This document shows positions 49,601 through 61,379 of a stretch of 64,000 nucleotides of DNA, piece after piece. The DNA comes from Struthidea cinerea (taxonomy: Eukaryota; Chordata; Aves; Passeriformes; Corcoracidae). Each line of letters starts with the position of its first letter. The first letter of the stretch is position 1. A program made the translations under genes and the position numbers. The DNA lies in contig VZTI01003251.1 of assembly GCA_013397865.1 (NCBI GenBank), positions 1,249,116 through 1,313,115 on the forward strand. Reading direction: 5' to 3'. Under the pieces are notes generated by a model. It ran no database searches. It saw only the letters and a list, made by a program, of their open reading frames with translations, and was not told where the DNA came from.

Positions 49601-50977
49601 TTATAATAATGCCTTAATTCCCTCTTGCTTGTGCACAGCCTGGCCCCATGCCAACTTCAGCATTTTTTTGCTCCACTTAGTCACCTAAATATTTTGATCT
49701 TGGATATTTCTGGGCAGCAACAAAACATAAAAGTGTATTCTGGGAATGCTGAGATGCAATCATTACAATCATTACTGTGTCACTGCTGCAATGATCTGTC
49801 TCACCAATGCTTTGGCACACTAATAGCTACTGCTGGCCAAGCAGCAAGATCCAGGTATCCCCTCACATGCAGGCTGCTAGTGCAACAAACGTGAGGATTT
49901 CTTTTTCCAGATTCCTCATCAGTAGAAATATCGGATTGCTAATCAATGAGCCAGCTCAGCATAACACAACAACTCAACTCCCCCTGGCAGTCACTGTTTC
50001 AGCAGACCCCTTTCTAAGCAGCTCTCACATCGTCACACAAAGATTTCCACTGCTGTTCACCCTGCACCACGGAAAAGGCTTCCACAATTCAGTCATTATT
50101 TGCTCTCACTATGGACTTTTTTTCTTTTTAAAAACAGAATAGGTCTTCCTCATTTCTGAACTGAGGCTGCTCCTGGCATTGCCAATCCTCTGACCTGTGA
50201 TGCTTCCCCCTGAAGATTTCCATGCCAGTCATGTTCAAACCTGTATCTGTACATCCATCTTCATGGCACTTGTTAGCAGCTCAGGGAAAAAACGATTTTT
50301 ATTTTTCATTTGATTGATGTTGCAATGTTCAGGATGAGAACAGATGATAAGAACCAATTGTAGAGTGGACAAAGATTCTCTCTCAGCTACTTGTTTCCTG
50401 AATATAAAGAATACCAACATTCATAAACCATAAAAAGGACCTATGTCTGCTGATATCTGCCCAAGGACTATATAGGATATGCAGCACCTCAAAAACCATC
50501 TACAGTGATATCATCTGCAAAGGCACTCACCCTTTTCAATATGTTACATACTCCTTGCATTAAGAATCAACCAGAATCTGAAGACAGATGATGAAAAGAA
50601 ACCTCAACAGTAGCAGTCTTAAATGGGAATAATTTAATTTGAACTCTTTGGTGGAGTTTTGTTCCTTTTTTTGTTTCAAAATTTAAAAACCGTCCTAATT
50701 TGAAAAACATTGTTTGCAATATGGTCAGGCTTTCCCCTTAAGCCTCTGTGAATTAAAGGTCCTTAGCCTAGAAATATCTCCACAAGACTGTCAGGGCTGA
50801 GCACCAGGTATTTCTGTTACTTCTCCCTGTCATACCCTCTGTTCACAGACCCTAAAGGTACTGCTCCACTCTTCTGGGGGAGAATGGCTTTGCTACCAAA
50901 CCGTACGTAGTTGATGAGCTCCAAGTGGTTCACAGCAGCCAGCAAAGCCGCATATCCTTTGTGAGGGCATATATATA
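46678..50977. other. Non-coding stretch
   Basis: AT-rich, no supported gene, no recognised repeat family. Scattered short frames only. Confidence 0.55.
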
Positions 50978-50994
50978 NNNNNNNNNNNNNNNNN
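50978..50994. other. Assembly gap (17 N)
   Basis: Preceded by an alternating AT run ('catatatata') and followed by CCCCGG. The AT run suggests the gap sits in or beside a simple repeat. The true missing length is unknown. Any frame crossing it is meaningless. Confidence 1.
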
Positions 50995-53653
50995 CCCCGG
51001 TTTAAAATATACACACAAAGAAGCATTTTGCAAAGCTGAGACTAGTGTTGAAAAAATTAATCCTTTCTAATACCACCCAATAATCTACAATTCCAGATAC
51101 GCCCATCATGAAACAAACAATATACTCCTGCTTACATGAGTTCAAAGTGAGAAGGAAAGTTAGAAACCAGTATTTAGCTTCTCTTTTGTATGATGATCTA
51201 GAAGTTTGCAATGGGAATGAATAGTTCTTTGCAGAGGGGTGGGCTGAGATGGAGGACACCTCACTGGCAAAGTCCCCCAATGATCCATGACAGAGCTCTG
51301 ACATTGCAATTCCACTGCTTGCAAATTTCCGGTACTTTCTATTGCCTCCAGACAACTCTGTCCAGGAGACTTCTCAACATTCCTGCAGGGGAGGGTGACT
51401 CAAGGAAATGCCGAGTAGTATTTTGTCTTTCTTAACTGTTCCTGCACACAGCAGGATCCGCCAAGAGCTGTGATTCTGTTACTCAAAGCATGTCCTTAAC
51501 CAAGCAGGTTCACATGGTCCAGTCATTTCTTCTAATATAGTACTTTAATTCACTGAAAGAGAACTGGTTTGTACATCTGATAATGCCCCTCAGTCTGTAA
51601 GTGGAATGAAAATGTGGATTACTTGAATCCTCTGAGTCATCTCCTGTGAAAATCTGCTGCAACATCAGAAATATTGGGCCTCAAGGCTACCTTAGCAGCA
51701 GTGTGGTTGTTTAGTTTGTGCTTACGGTGACAGCGACTGCCTCGACACCAGACACTGCCAGGATATCACCAACCTGCATATTTTAGACCCCTTAGGAGTC
51801 TGTCTACTGGCTCAACTTTACTGGAAAGTCTTTTCAGTTTCACCTTTATTATATAAACCAAAATAATTTAGTTAAGGGACTATTTCTTCTATTTCTCTCA
51901 ACCCTATATCTCTGCTTTTAAAATAAGTCAACAAGCTAACGAGACTATGAAACAGATCTGCCCAAGGGTAATGCCGGAAGGCTCACAGATTTTCAGTAGC
52001 CCCCAGGTCTCAAAATTCCATCTTTAAAACTAAATTTGCAAAAGTTTACCATTCTGATGCAAACTTAAAATTGCTAATTTTAAATTCAGGAGTGATTAAA
52101 TCAGAATCTATTCTGATCACTTACAAGGAACAGACTGTAAAACTTCAACCAGTAATTTCTGCATCAACCTTACAACTTTTCTTTTTACTCTATAGTACTA
52201 AGTTACAAGCAGTGTGGGATAAAATCCACCATATCTTTAAATGAATTGATTCAATGGTGAATTTCCCTCCCTGATAAAATATTTTCTATAATGTTCAGCC
52301 TTTTGTGGCTATCACTGAACCTTTACCCTGTGTTTTACTACATATGAAACGCAATCTTGAGTAGGCAAGAAACACTTAAAATATTGATGTTGACCTATAA
52401 AAAAACCTCTGTAATTTAATTTTGAATTCCAGGGACCGTCTTAAATATATACTAAAATCTATAAAGAAGTTTACAGAGGAAAAACACCCACTTTATATTT
52501 TATTCTGTTAGATTTTTGGTGTCTTAGTCCCTAAAAGCTGTTATAAAAACACTGTGCTACACTGACAGAAATAATAGCTCTATTGCAACTATATCACCTA
52601 CGTTGTGAAACTCAGAGCAATACAGAGAACAAGAAAACAAGCAAAAAAAGGGACTAAACACCTCCACTGGGCAGACCACCATTAAACAGAGTGAGGAGCA
52701 GGCAGAGTGCAAAGCAGCTCAGGAGTTTCCTCAGCAGCTCTTGTGGAAGCAGGGCAAGGGACGTGCCCTGTTCGGACCAGGGCCTGGCTGTCAGCCACGC
52801 TGGGAACTGTCCACGCTGCTGAGTGACACTGGCTGAGGATGGGGAGGCAGACAGCTCCCGGGGCAAGGCACCACACTGACCCAATGCACTGACTCCCCTG
52901 CACCTTGAGTGATACCTCTGCCTCGCGTAAGCAGCCTAAATGTGCTTCTTCTGTCTTAGGCACATATACAATTCTGACTATTTATATTGATGATAACTTA
53001 TTAGTATCAACATATGTCAATATTATCACACATGGGCTTCCATCTCAAAAGATCAGCTGAATAAAGGGCAACTTAATAGTACTAAGTGTAAGTACTAATA
53101 GTACTATAAGACAGGTGCAGCTTGTTAAGCAAAACCATCTGCAGCAATCTGCTCCAAAGGGTTTTTCTGTTTACTAAAAATACTTTTGAAAATATTTTCA
53201 GAGATAAGGAAAAACAAAGGCCAGACAGCATTAATAACCCCCTTTATTTTCCAAAGCATTTTTTTCATTTTAAGTTTAGTACACAAATAAAGACCACAAC
53301 TGTTCAGCCAGCGCCAATACCACTCCCTCTCAGTCTGACCAATGTTAACTCCTTTGCTCCCCTGTGCTTCCTTCCCTACCAATTTTCCTTTGATTTCTCC
53401 ATAAAATCCAGTCTCCTGGGAGCATAGTCTGTCTTCCTCTTCTGTGTTTGGGACACAGCATGACAGGGTATCTCATCTCTTCTGCGAGGTACAGCACAGG
53501 TGTACTAAACTAAGAACCTTTGTGAAGTAAAATCAATGAGCAACTGGCCCATGCTAGACCCGTTTCCAATTCAGTGACCCAGGTGAATGCCAGGTTTCTC
53601 TGTTTGTGGAGATCTGCAATATGCTTACATATAAGGAGAGTGTAGTACCTAAC
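50995..53653. other. Non-coding stretch
   Basis: AT-rich. A GC-rich patch at about 52650-52960 yields minus-strand frames without splice support. No recognised repeat. Confidence 0.5.
53074..53106. repeat. Cluster of three AGTACT palindromes
   Basis: AGTACT occurs at 53078-53083, 53091-53096 and 53100-53105. The 11-mer TAATAGTACTA is repeated at 53074-53084 and 53096-53106. A small local duplication. Confidence 0.7.
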
Positions 53654-54231
53654 AATTGCAGGTAGCTCAGCTGAAGCAGCACTTTCAACAGTTTCAAGAG
53701 ATGGAGAAACCCCTCTCTTGTATTGGGTTAACTCCTCATGATCCCCATATTGATTTACAGTCTCTTAATGATTGGTTTGTTCCTGCTTTACAGAAAACTG
53801 ACATCACCCTGGTGGTGAGGAACAATCCAAACACGAATCCAGATCCCTGAAGAAATCCTCCCAAGATGCTCACATTGAAAACTTTGACTTCCACACCTCT
53901 ATCAAAGTGCTTAAGGCAGAAGGTGATGGTGGGAATCAAGACACCAACAGTTTAACACTTAAACACACTTCGCTAATCTCTATGGAACTTGAAAACGTGC
54001 AGTCTTCCCTATGAAATGCTGTGTACATCTTCCAATCAAGCCCTAATTTAACACTGGCAAAGACACAGATCTCTCACATCCCCAGACTGTTTAGAGTGGG
54101 AGACCAGTATAACTTTTAGGCCAGTCAGGTAAGAGCAGTGGCTGGCACCTCTACAGTATTCATTAAAGACTTATTTAATTTTATTCAAGGGCATCCAGAC
54201 CATGTGATCAAAGAACATGCACTGTTCTGGT
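53654..54231 (+). pseudogene. Possible decayed coding sequence, parent unknown
   Basis: From 53654 a plus-strand frame reads 65 codons (VAQLKQHFQQFQEMEK near its start, IDLQSLNDWFVPALQKTD in the middle) to TGA at 53848-53850. A second frame, open from 53802, reads SLKKSSQDAHIENFDFHTSI from 53844 and continues to 54231 with two interruptions: TGA at 54012-54014 and TAG at 54117-54119. Later residues include FIKDLFNFIQGHP. Position-specific GC is coding-like in both frames (second position lowest). One frame change plus two stops over about 190 codons fits a decayed gene copy. The minus strand is also partly open (53736-53939), no poly(A) follows, and I do not recognise a parent. An alternative is a live exon at 53662-53814, between an AG and a GTGAGG donor. 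Confidence 0.3.
53662..53814 (+). CDS. Alternative reading: 51-codon exon within the decayed ORF
   Basis: Acceptor 'tacctaacaattgcag' (moderate) and donor CTGGTG|GTGAGG (fair) bracket exactly 51 codons in phase 0. The glutamine-rich start looks helical. This is an alternative to the pseudogene interpretation, not an addition to it; the coherent second frame downstream makes the pseudogene reading somewhat more likely. Confidence 0.18.
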
Positions 54232-54259
54232 GAGGGAACCAAAAATCTTCAATAACCAT

Positions 54260-54400
54260 GGGATTTTGTCTCTAATTTTTGATACTTAATTTCTGCCCTT
54301 GGTTAGATTTTACTGTAACTGATTTCTCCGTCTCTGAAACGGGGATAATGCTCATTACCAACAAGAGCTTTCACAGTAATTGCTTTGGAGCAACTGGGGG
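54260..54400 (-). mobile_element. Ancient L2/MIR-like repeat tail, antisense
   Basis: On the plus strand 'actgatttctccgtctctga', followed by 'aacggggataatgctcatta', then 'cacagtaattgctttggag', follows the antisense of the MIR/L2 3' block (family: cctcagtttcctcatctgtaaaatggggataataatacttacc, then the aattaatgtttgtaaagcgctttgag region). The CpG-containing match at 54327-54350 is the clearest part. The 5' part near 54260-54310 is tentative. Confidence 0.62.
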
Positions 54401-56091
54401 AAAAAAAGGAAAAAAAAAAAGAGAGAAGTGCTATTTTTGATAATATTGGCTGAATTTGTTCAGTGTTGGCAGATGACTGGAAGTGCACCCACATTAGCAG
54501 AGTGGTTTCTTTTTCTTTAATAATGTGTTCATATTTGCCAAATGAAGAGCCTCAGTTTCTTCCAGATGACAGAAAGTCTTAGCAAAATCAGTAAGAAATT
54601 CCTAAATAAAAGAATCTGTGCACATAGTACCATTTTTTTACATAATTGCTTAATTTCAGAAAGGCACAAGCAGGCTGATAGAAGATCCATACACCAGAAT
54701 TAATTATGGCCAAAGACTTTTGTTAGTTTTACAGACATTATTCCAGTGGAGCGTTTGAAAGTGAGCTGAAGGTGTGTTGAGTTTATACATCTAGGCCATT
54801 CCTCACTGACAAGTTAATGACTGTCCTTTGCCATAAACTTCTTCAAGCTACTGCATGAACAGTCAATATCAGCCAGCGTGATGAAAAAGCCAAATTACTC
54901 GGTGCAGTTTTCAGCTGAAATGTATAAACAATCATCGTAATTAAAGAGATTCTAAAAAAGATGGATAATTTAGAAGCCTATTCCCTTAATACCTCTCTCT
55001 TCCTTGGCCTAGATTAGCCCCTGAAAAGGAAGCTCAAGAGTAAGGAAATGAGAAGGAAAAACAGTGGGAGGTCTGCATTTATTTTTAAAAAAAAAGTTGT
55101 GAAGTTTTGAGCTTCAACCCCCCTGGAAGTCAGGATTATTCTTCACTTCTTTCCCATGAATCTGCTTTTGCAAGTGGCATTTTTATTTCTCCTTCTTTCA
55201 ATATGGGCATTTTAACACTGTGCTGAGACCATATTGCTGCCATAAGAATGCCCACAGAAGAAAAATGAGTCATAAACCCATTCAAAATGACTTAGCCACT
55301 GTTTCTAGAGGGGAAAAAAAAAAAAAAAAAACAACCCAAAAAAACCCCCCAACCATTTGTTCCAACTATTTGCTGTAACAATGAAATACTGATAGATATT
55401 TGTGTTATCACAGTTCAGTTTCATGCTGGTGTTCCAGTGAACTACACACAAACAGAAGAATTTAGTTATAAGAACAGATTTCTGCCACTGCAACTGTGTC
55501 TTTTTTAAGCACTTCTCTTGACAGAATGGCATAACATGACGCCACTGAACAACATCATTTTGCCAGCTAAAAGCTGCTGCAGGTGTGGCCTTATTCAAAC
55601 CTGTGCTTTATTTAAACAGTAAATGAACAAGCATTAAATATTGTTATTGATCCATGTAGTCAGCCAAGATCTGAACCAGAAAATACTCAAATAAGAATGG
55701 CTTAGTGAACAATATCCATAAAATCTATAAAGTGAAATTTGCTTGCCATCAAATCACTGTTTTAATATTAATTAATATGCCAAAGTTTATCTACAGACAT
55801 TTCAGTTGCAGAGTCAGAAAAATGTCTGTTGCAAACACTGGACCCCATTCTGCTCTAGGAGTTGTATCTCATCATGGTAATAGTAAAAATCAAGCCACTT
55901 CTAAGATTTTGTCACAAGGTTTAGGTGATGTAGTCATCCTAAGACACAAAGGTCAAATCTCTCTTGGAGCCAAACTTTTGGAAGTTAATTGGAGTTTTTT
56001 TCCAACAAACAATAGCCAATTAACATACACTGCTTCTACTTTTCACTGGTTGTCAGAGAAATAGCTCTTGGATGTTTCCTTCTTGTCAACA
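54401..56091. other. Non-coding stretch with A-rich and C-rich tracts
   Basis: An 18-base A run at 55314-55331 is followed directly by A/C-rich sequence to about 55354, ending in CCCCCC and AACC. AT-rich otherwise. A 119-codon plus-strand frame at 55705-56064 has near-background composition and no splice signals. Confidence 0.5.
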
Positions 56092-56451
56092 TTATGCATT
56101 ACAACTTTTTTCAAGGGAGCAGGAAAATAGAAATAGAAACATATCAGCAGAAGGGGGAGAGAGGGGCATAAGAGGAACAAGCTTTTCTACAAATTCAATC
56201 ACGGTGCAGCAATTAAGGTCACACTGCTGCATTAACATGTCAAGATCAAGTTCTGCTAGGAGAAAGCCCAGCTGGTTGCTGGCAATGCCAGAGGCACCTG
56301 AACCCGCTGGACAGGTGGAACACAGGGTGTGGGTTATGGCATAAGCCACCTGCTGTTTCAGCATCCCACCAGCCAGCAGAGACACTGGAAACAGCACCTG
56401 GAACACACCTGCACGCCCTGAGGCCATGGGCATTTTTAGCACACAAAGCAA
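56092..56451 (-). other. 119-codon minus-strand open frame, coding status uncertain
   Basis: Reads through a GC-richer patch. The middle (GIASNQLGFLLAELDLDM, then LMQQCDLNCCTVIEFVEKL) is plausible as an amphipathic helical protein, and many of its codons end in C or G. No clear minus-strand acceptor-donor pair encloses it, and the plus strand is open over 56072-56344. Unrecognised. Confidence 0.18.
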
Positions 56452-59349
56452 GGAGTCACGTCAGATCACAGACCACTGGGCACAATAAGCCAAAAATTGC
56501 TTGAGTAGAACTGTGCATTTCAAGGGACCAGTGCTAAATAGGAACCACAGATCTAAAGCTGGCTGACAGGGGGTGGCTGGGCGAGATCTTCAGAGAGCAC
56601 ATTCTCATCCCTTACATGCAAAGCAGCAGAAACACACTGATGAAATTCCTTGCCTGAACTCTGTACTCAAACACTGAATCTTCTATGACCATAGAAGAAC
56701 CTGCTCTGATATTCCTCACATAGTCTGGTACTTGATACACTCTAAATGAGAGTTGCTCACCCTAAGAATAATTTCTGTGTGATGCACCCTGATGCACTAA
56801 TCCATTACTGAGAATACAATTTCCGTGGCATGGACAAAGAACCTACACACAGTCATTTACTTCTGAAATGGTGCAGGGAATTTTCACAAGCTCAGTTTAT
56901 CAAGACAGCACCCAGAAAATGCACGCAGGTGTCGGAGCGCATGATGGACACCTTAGGAATACACTTCCATGTACCACCTCATTAGCTCTCTTCAGAGGCA
57001 GCCTGGTTCTCTTTCCATGGAGAACTTTTTGCTCAGTAAAACAAGCAAGCTGCAATGAGAAAGAAATCCTATTCTAAATCCTATTCTAAATCCTATTCTA
57101 AATGACCACCCACTATTAATTACATCTTACTTGCATAATTAATTCTGGTGGCCTTAAAAAGGGAGACCAAAACATGACTTATCCCAGTGATTAGGCTTCC
57201 TCCTTCTTTAAAAACTTCTTCGCATACAGTCACAAAATGGCAGAACAAGCGCTATGGCAAAGAACAAAATTGAGATGGATCTCACGAGAACCATCAAAGT
57301 AACCCTTCGGAGGTTTGCAGCTACATCACACCAACTTCCCTCACCCACTTGTTCTCTTTGTTACCAACATCATTTCCTGGAAAAAGAAAACCTGAAAGTG
57401 TTCAAATTGATAATTCCTAAAGTACCTTCTAAGGTACTGATAGCCCCACAAGCTTCAGGATAATGCAGTACTTTATTCAGCCACAAAACAAATTACTTTC
57501 TTTGTTACCAGTATTTCTTGAAGGGTTCTTACTCTTCTTAGCCCTCATTTGGCCAGAAAAAAACAAAGAACAAAAACCAGAAATAATTCAGAAATTGCTC
57601 AAGGGAGAATATTAAGAAAAGAATCATTAAAGAGATATTTTTTATTCAGTTAGTAAGCTTCATCTTTGCCGTGCTGTGCAAGTTCTTCTCTCAGATTCTC
57701 ATTAAGAAGAGAAGTTTTGCATTAGCCTATACACACTTCCACATGGTGGAAGCTCTCTTGTGCCTCAATAAGGTGGGAAGGTCTAAGAGGTTCTTCCCCA
57801 GAACTTCCATGAGGGAGAAAGTTACAGCCAGGAAGCTGGGATAAAACTCATTACCATGAGTGAGGGATTTCTGAACCCGGATAATTTGTTAACCCTGGAT
57901 TGAATTTAGGCACACAAGATATGCACACAGCTGCGCAGGAAGGGAAATTCTACCCCTGCCATTGAAAGGCAGAGCCTATCATAGTCCTTGTCCAAGTATT
58001 TCTGTGGTAGGTTGAAAACGAGGGTTCAGCATGAATTCATTTAAATGTGTAGCCTTTGGTGGCTTTGAGGCTGTGCCAAGGACTACAGAAGGATGCCGTG
58101 CAGAAAGGCAGCGATGCTATTGAGGTGCAGAAACATCTACAGCTCTACCTTATCTGCACCAGCAGCACTGCAGGGAAGAGCTACACAAGGCACAGAGAGG
58201 CATGAAATACATCCACGTGCTCCCACAGCAACCTGGAACAGCAAAACCCACACTGATGCTGTGCTGCACAGCCAGCTGTGGGTGCACAGCCCAGTCCCCG
58301 CCACACACAGGTCTACTACACAAAAAATCCTTACAACTCTGCTGGCATTTTTCCTGGTACCAGAACATCTTCCATGGAAAAAAAGGTCAATAAAACCAAA
58401 TAAACTAAATACAATGCTGCCCTAATTAACTAGCTTAGTGGGCATAATTGCTTATCTGAGGAATTCCTTGATTTTTTTTTTTCTGGGTTGATTCAGGTGT
58501 CTCACCTTCTAGGGTTGGAGACACAGGCTAGCAAAATCTCATGCAAATGATTTGGAACAAAAAAATTTGGTGAGAAAAAAATTTAGTAAATTTATGAGTC
58601 TTCCTTTCCAGACACAAAAATAAATATATCAGAGTTATCATGAAATAATTGAGAATTTTAAAAAATAATAATTCTGAAGATATAATGGGAAAAATATTTT
58701 ATTGCAAGCCAAAGATCTTCAGTTTTCACTTTGATTTATTTATGCAGCAGCACTTTGGGGTATGGTAAAATTACAGAACAACAGTCTTCTGAAATTTGAC
58801 AAATTTGTCATGTGAACAGATGGGCTGTAAGAACAGAAGCTCTGAACTGGGATTAAGGATGATTTGGTCTTGAAGGATTCCATCTAACTGCTAGTTATAG
58901 CTAAAACAGCCAGATATAAACTTAGATTGTTATCCATCCATTATAAATCATTCTGTTCATGGTGTTCCTTGTTCAGAAAAACTGTATATACACCTCTCCT
59001 TGTAAACTTTCCCCCACTCCTCTGATTCTTTGAAAAAAATTACACTGGACATCAGGTAGGGGAATTAATACTGGCTGACCAGAAAAATGAATGCCTTTCC
59101 CTCTTGACATTTCAGCCATCACCTTGAGTTATGTTGCTTAAATCTAATCATAGCGTGCTACCTTGTACCATGCTGTTCCACCTGACGCAATAAATCACCG
59201 AGTCCTGTTAAAATCAATCCATGCTCAGCTGCAGCTCTGCTATTGTACCCCATTGGTTTATAGCACGTGTAAGAGATCCAGCACAAAACTTACACTGCAG
59301 CAGACTGCTCCATTTCATGAGTGCTGCAATAGGATTTCAGGAATAGTAG
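56452..59349. other. Non-coding stretch
   Basis: AT-rich. Contains the minisatellite at 57064-57103. A 110-codon plus-strand frame at 58093-58425 overlaps two other open frames and lacks splice support. Confidence 0.5.
57064..57103. repeat. 12-base minisatellite, 3.3 copies
   Basis: AAATCCTATTCT is repeated three times perfectly, followed by AAAT. Perfect identity suggests recent slippage; likely length-variable between individuals. Confidence 0.95.
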
Positions 59350-59404
59350 AAGCCAAGGGGTGTATTCACATACTTTTATGTATCGAAATACAACCCCTTG
59401 GCTT
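59350..59404. ncRNA. Strong 55-base hairpin, possible structured RNA
   Basis: AAGCCAAGGGGT at 59350-59361 pairs perfectly with ACCCCTTGGCTT at 59393-59404 (12 base pairs). After a single bulged A at 59392, GTATT (59362-59366) pairs with AATAC (59387-59391). Beyond a small internal loop, ATAC (59370-59373) pairs with GTAT (59380-59383), closing a 6-base loop. This is roughly the size of a short microRNA precursor stem. No known microRNA sequence is recognised, and the flanks outside the 55 bases pair poorly. Alternatives are a palindromic transposon remnant or a cruciform-prone site. Strand of any transcript is unknown. Confidence 0.4.
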
Positions 59405-61306
59405 GGAAAATCATGCTCTGCATGAACCAGCTCTTGACTGCAAGCAGAGCATGCTCTTCACACGTGTGAAGGAAGCTTCTCATGCACTGTGCCATTGATC
59501 TGTGTCTCTGACTTCTTCATCCAGATCAACACAAGGTTACTGTACCCAACGTGAAACATGGTTGTCTTTATGTACCAGCAGCCATTTCCCAGTTTGGCTT
59601 TCCGAGGGGTTTCTGTTGGAAATAAAATGTCTGATAGATGTCTGTGTACGTGTGCGTGTGCCCGTGTGTGTCTGCAGATGTTATTTCAAGCCTAGAAATC
59701 TCCAAGTACTAGAATGACCTAGAAAAAAAAAAGTTGGTATTTCACAGCAAGCCTAGCCAATAATAACTTTGAACTGAAGTGTCAAAAAAAAACAAAAAAA
59801 AACCCCCACCCACAAAACCTCTACTAGTCTGTGACCAGAGCTTCCATAAATAAATCCCAAAACCCAAGCAAGGTAATAAAATTCTCCTAGCTGGCATTAG
59901 GGATTACTAATAAGAAAAATTACTCAAATACTAATCTATTATAGTACTTCATTAATTAGATCTTCAACTTGTAGAGCACAATTTGCAGGAAATACTGTGC
60001 AGTTATGTACAGTAATTTACACAAAGACTGCTTGTCACAATCCATTTGTTTGGCTCATAATTTTCTTCTCGGCTCTGTCTTATTCACTCATTAACTGCTA
60101 TAGCAATTTCCAAGCATGAATCTGCTGTAGCTTTCAAAGAGTATTTGCACACCTTGAGATACACAGACACTGCAAACTGAATGGTCAACACAAATCAACT
60201 TCGCCATATGTCAGTGCGAGCAAATAAAACCTAATCCCAGGCTTCCTGCAGCCTGCAATTGAGAATCTTCCCCTAAAAAAAAAAGCAAACAAAAATTACC
60301 AGGCCAGCCATTAGAGTCCTAACTCTTGAGCAAGTGAATGCACTTGCAACCTTGCTACACTCATGGGAGTTGCTTGACCGTAGCTAATAGGGCTGCCAAC
60401 CGAAGCATTAGGACCAGAAAACTTTTTAAAAGTTATCAATAAGACAAATGAAAAGAAGATCTACTTCTACCCTTCACTGATCTAGTTCAAGTAACTTTAC
60501 CAAATTTAAACAGGAATGATTCGAGTTGCAGTTTGCCTTTAGGTAGGTATCATTGCAAGGAGATAATTCCCTTCCTTGCTTTACCTGCTATTTTCCACCT
60601 CACAGTATTAAAACCAGTATAATATCACTGACATCTATAATTCCCATTTTAATCACACAGGACCCCAAAAGTGTATTACATGTGGCACTAGAGAGAGTTG
60701 AGTGTATTCCCAATTAAACCTGAAGATTGACAAAGATATATGTTCTGCTCATTACAAAAATACATTACTCATCTAAAGCTGTCGTGGGATGATTCATGAG
60801 CAATTCATTGGTAAGCTATGCCAAAAGTGTCCCTGTTCAGAGTTCCTTTCTAAATTTAGATTCCACAGCAGTTCACTTTAAAAGAAATATTAAATCAGTG
60901 ATGAGATGTGGAACATTATTCTCTTAGATAAAAATAAGAGGTTGTCTGGGGATTCTAATTAGTTCAATAAGCTATGAATGAGTATAACCAACTTTAAATA
61001 CGAAGAATAATTCTACATTCCTGTTCCACTAATTAAGAAATACCTTCAGTTGTTGCTGAGCTGAAGAGTCCTGTTAGCTGTAACTAATAAGCCTAGGCAA
61101 GTTTTGATGACAATTGGGACTAAATAAACACATTAGAACTTTTTTCTGCATTGGAAACAGTAAAGCTTTAGCTTCACAGTCTTGCCTCCAGCAATGCTTT
61201 ACATAACTGCATTTTATAGAATGTCATCAGCTCTTTCAGTGCCTGAGGACCTACTGTGAGGGAATGCCACAGTTCTATGTATGCCACACATATTCTGACT
61301 ACTTAC
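59405..61306. other. Non-coding stretch with simple repeats
   Basis: A TG-rich imperfect tract lies at 59641-59672 and an A-then-C-rich tract at 59784-59812. Otherwise AT-rich with no supported gene. Confidence 0.5.
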
Positions 61307-61379
61307 CAAAATAACAGGAACATCGTTAACTTGATTGACTGCATATGGTTCAAGAAGGGTTAAATTGTTCTTTCTACAG
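61307..61379 (-). CDS. Candidate minus-strand exon, 73 bases
   Basis: On the minus strand an acceptor ('cttttttgttggggtcaag') is followed by an open block (1 base, 24 codons: CRKNNLTLLEPYAVN, then QVNDVPVIL) ending at a consensus donor, TTTTG|GTAAGTAG. An alternative acceptor 6 bases in (CTGTAG) shifts the start to 61373. The donor is one of the best on this strand. Third-position GC is low, so composition does not support coding. Product unrecognised. Confidence 0.22.
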
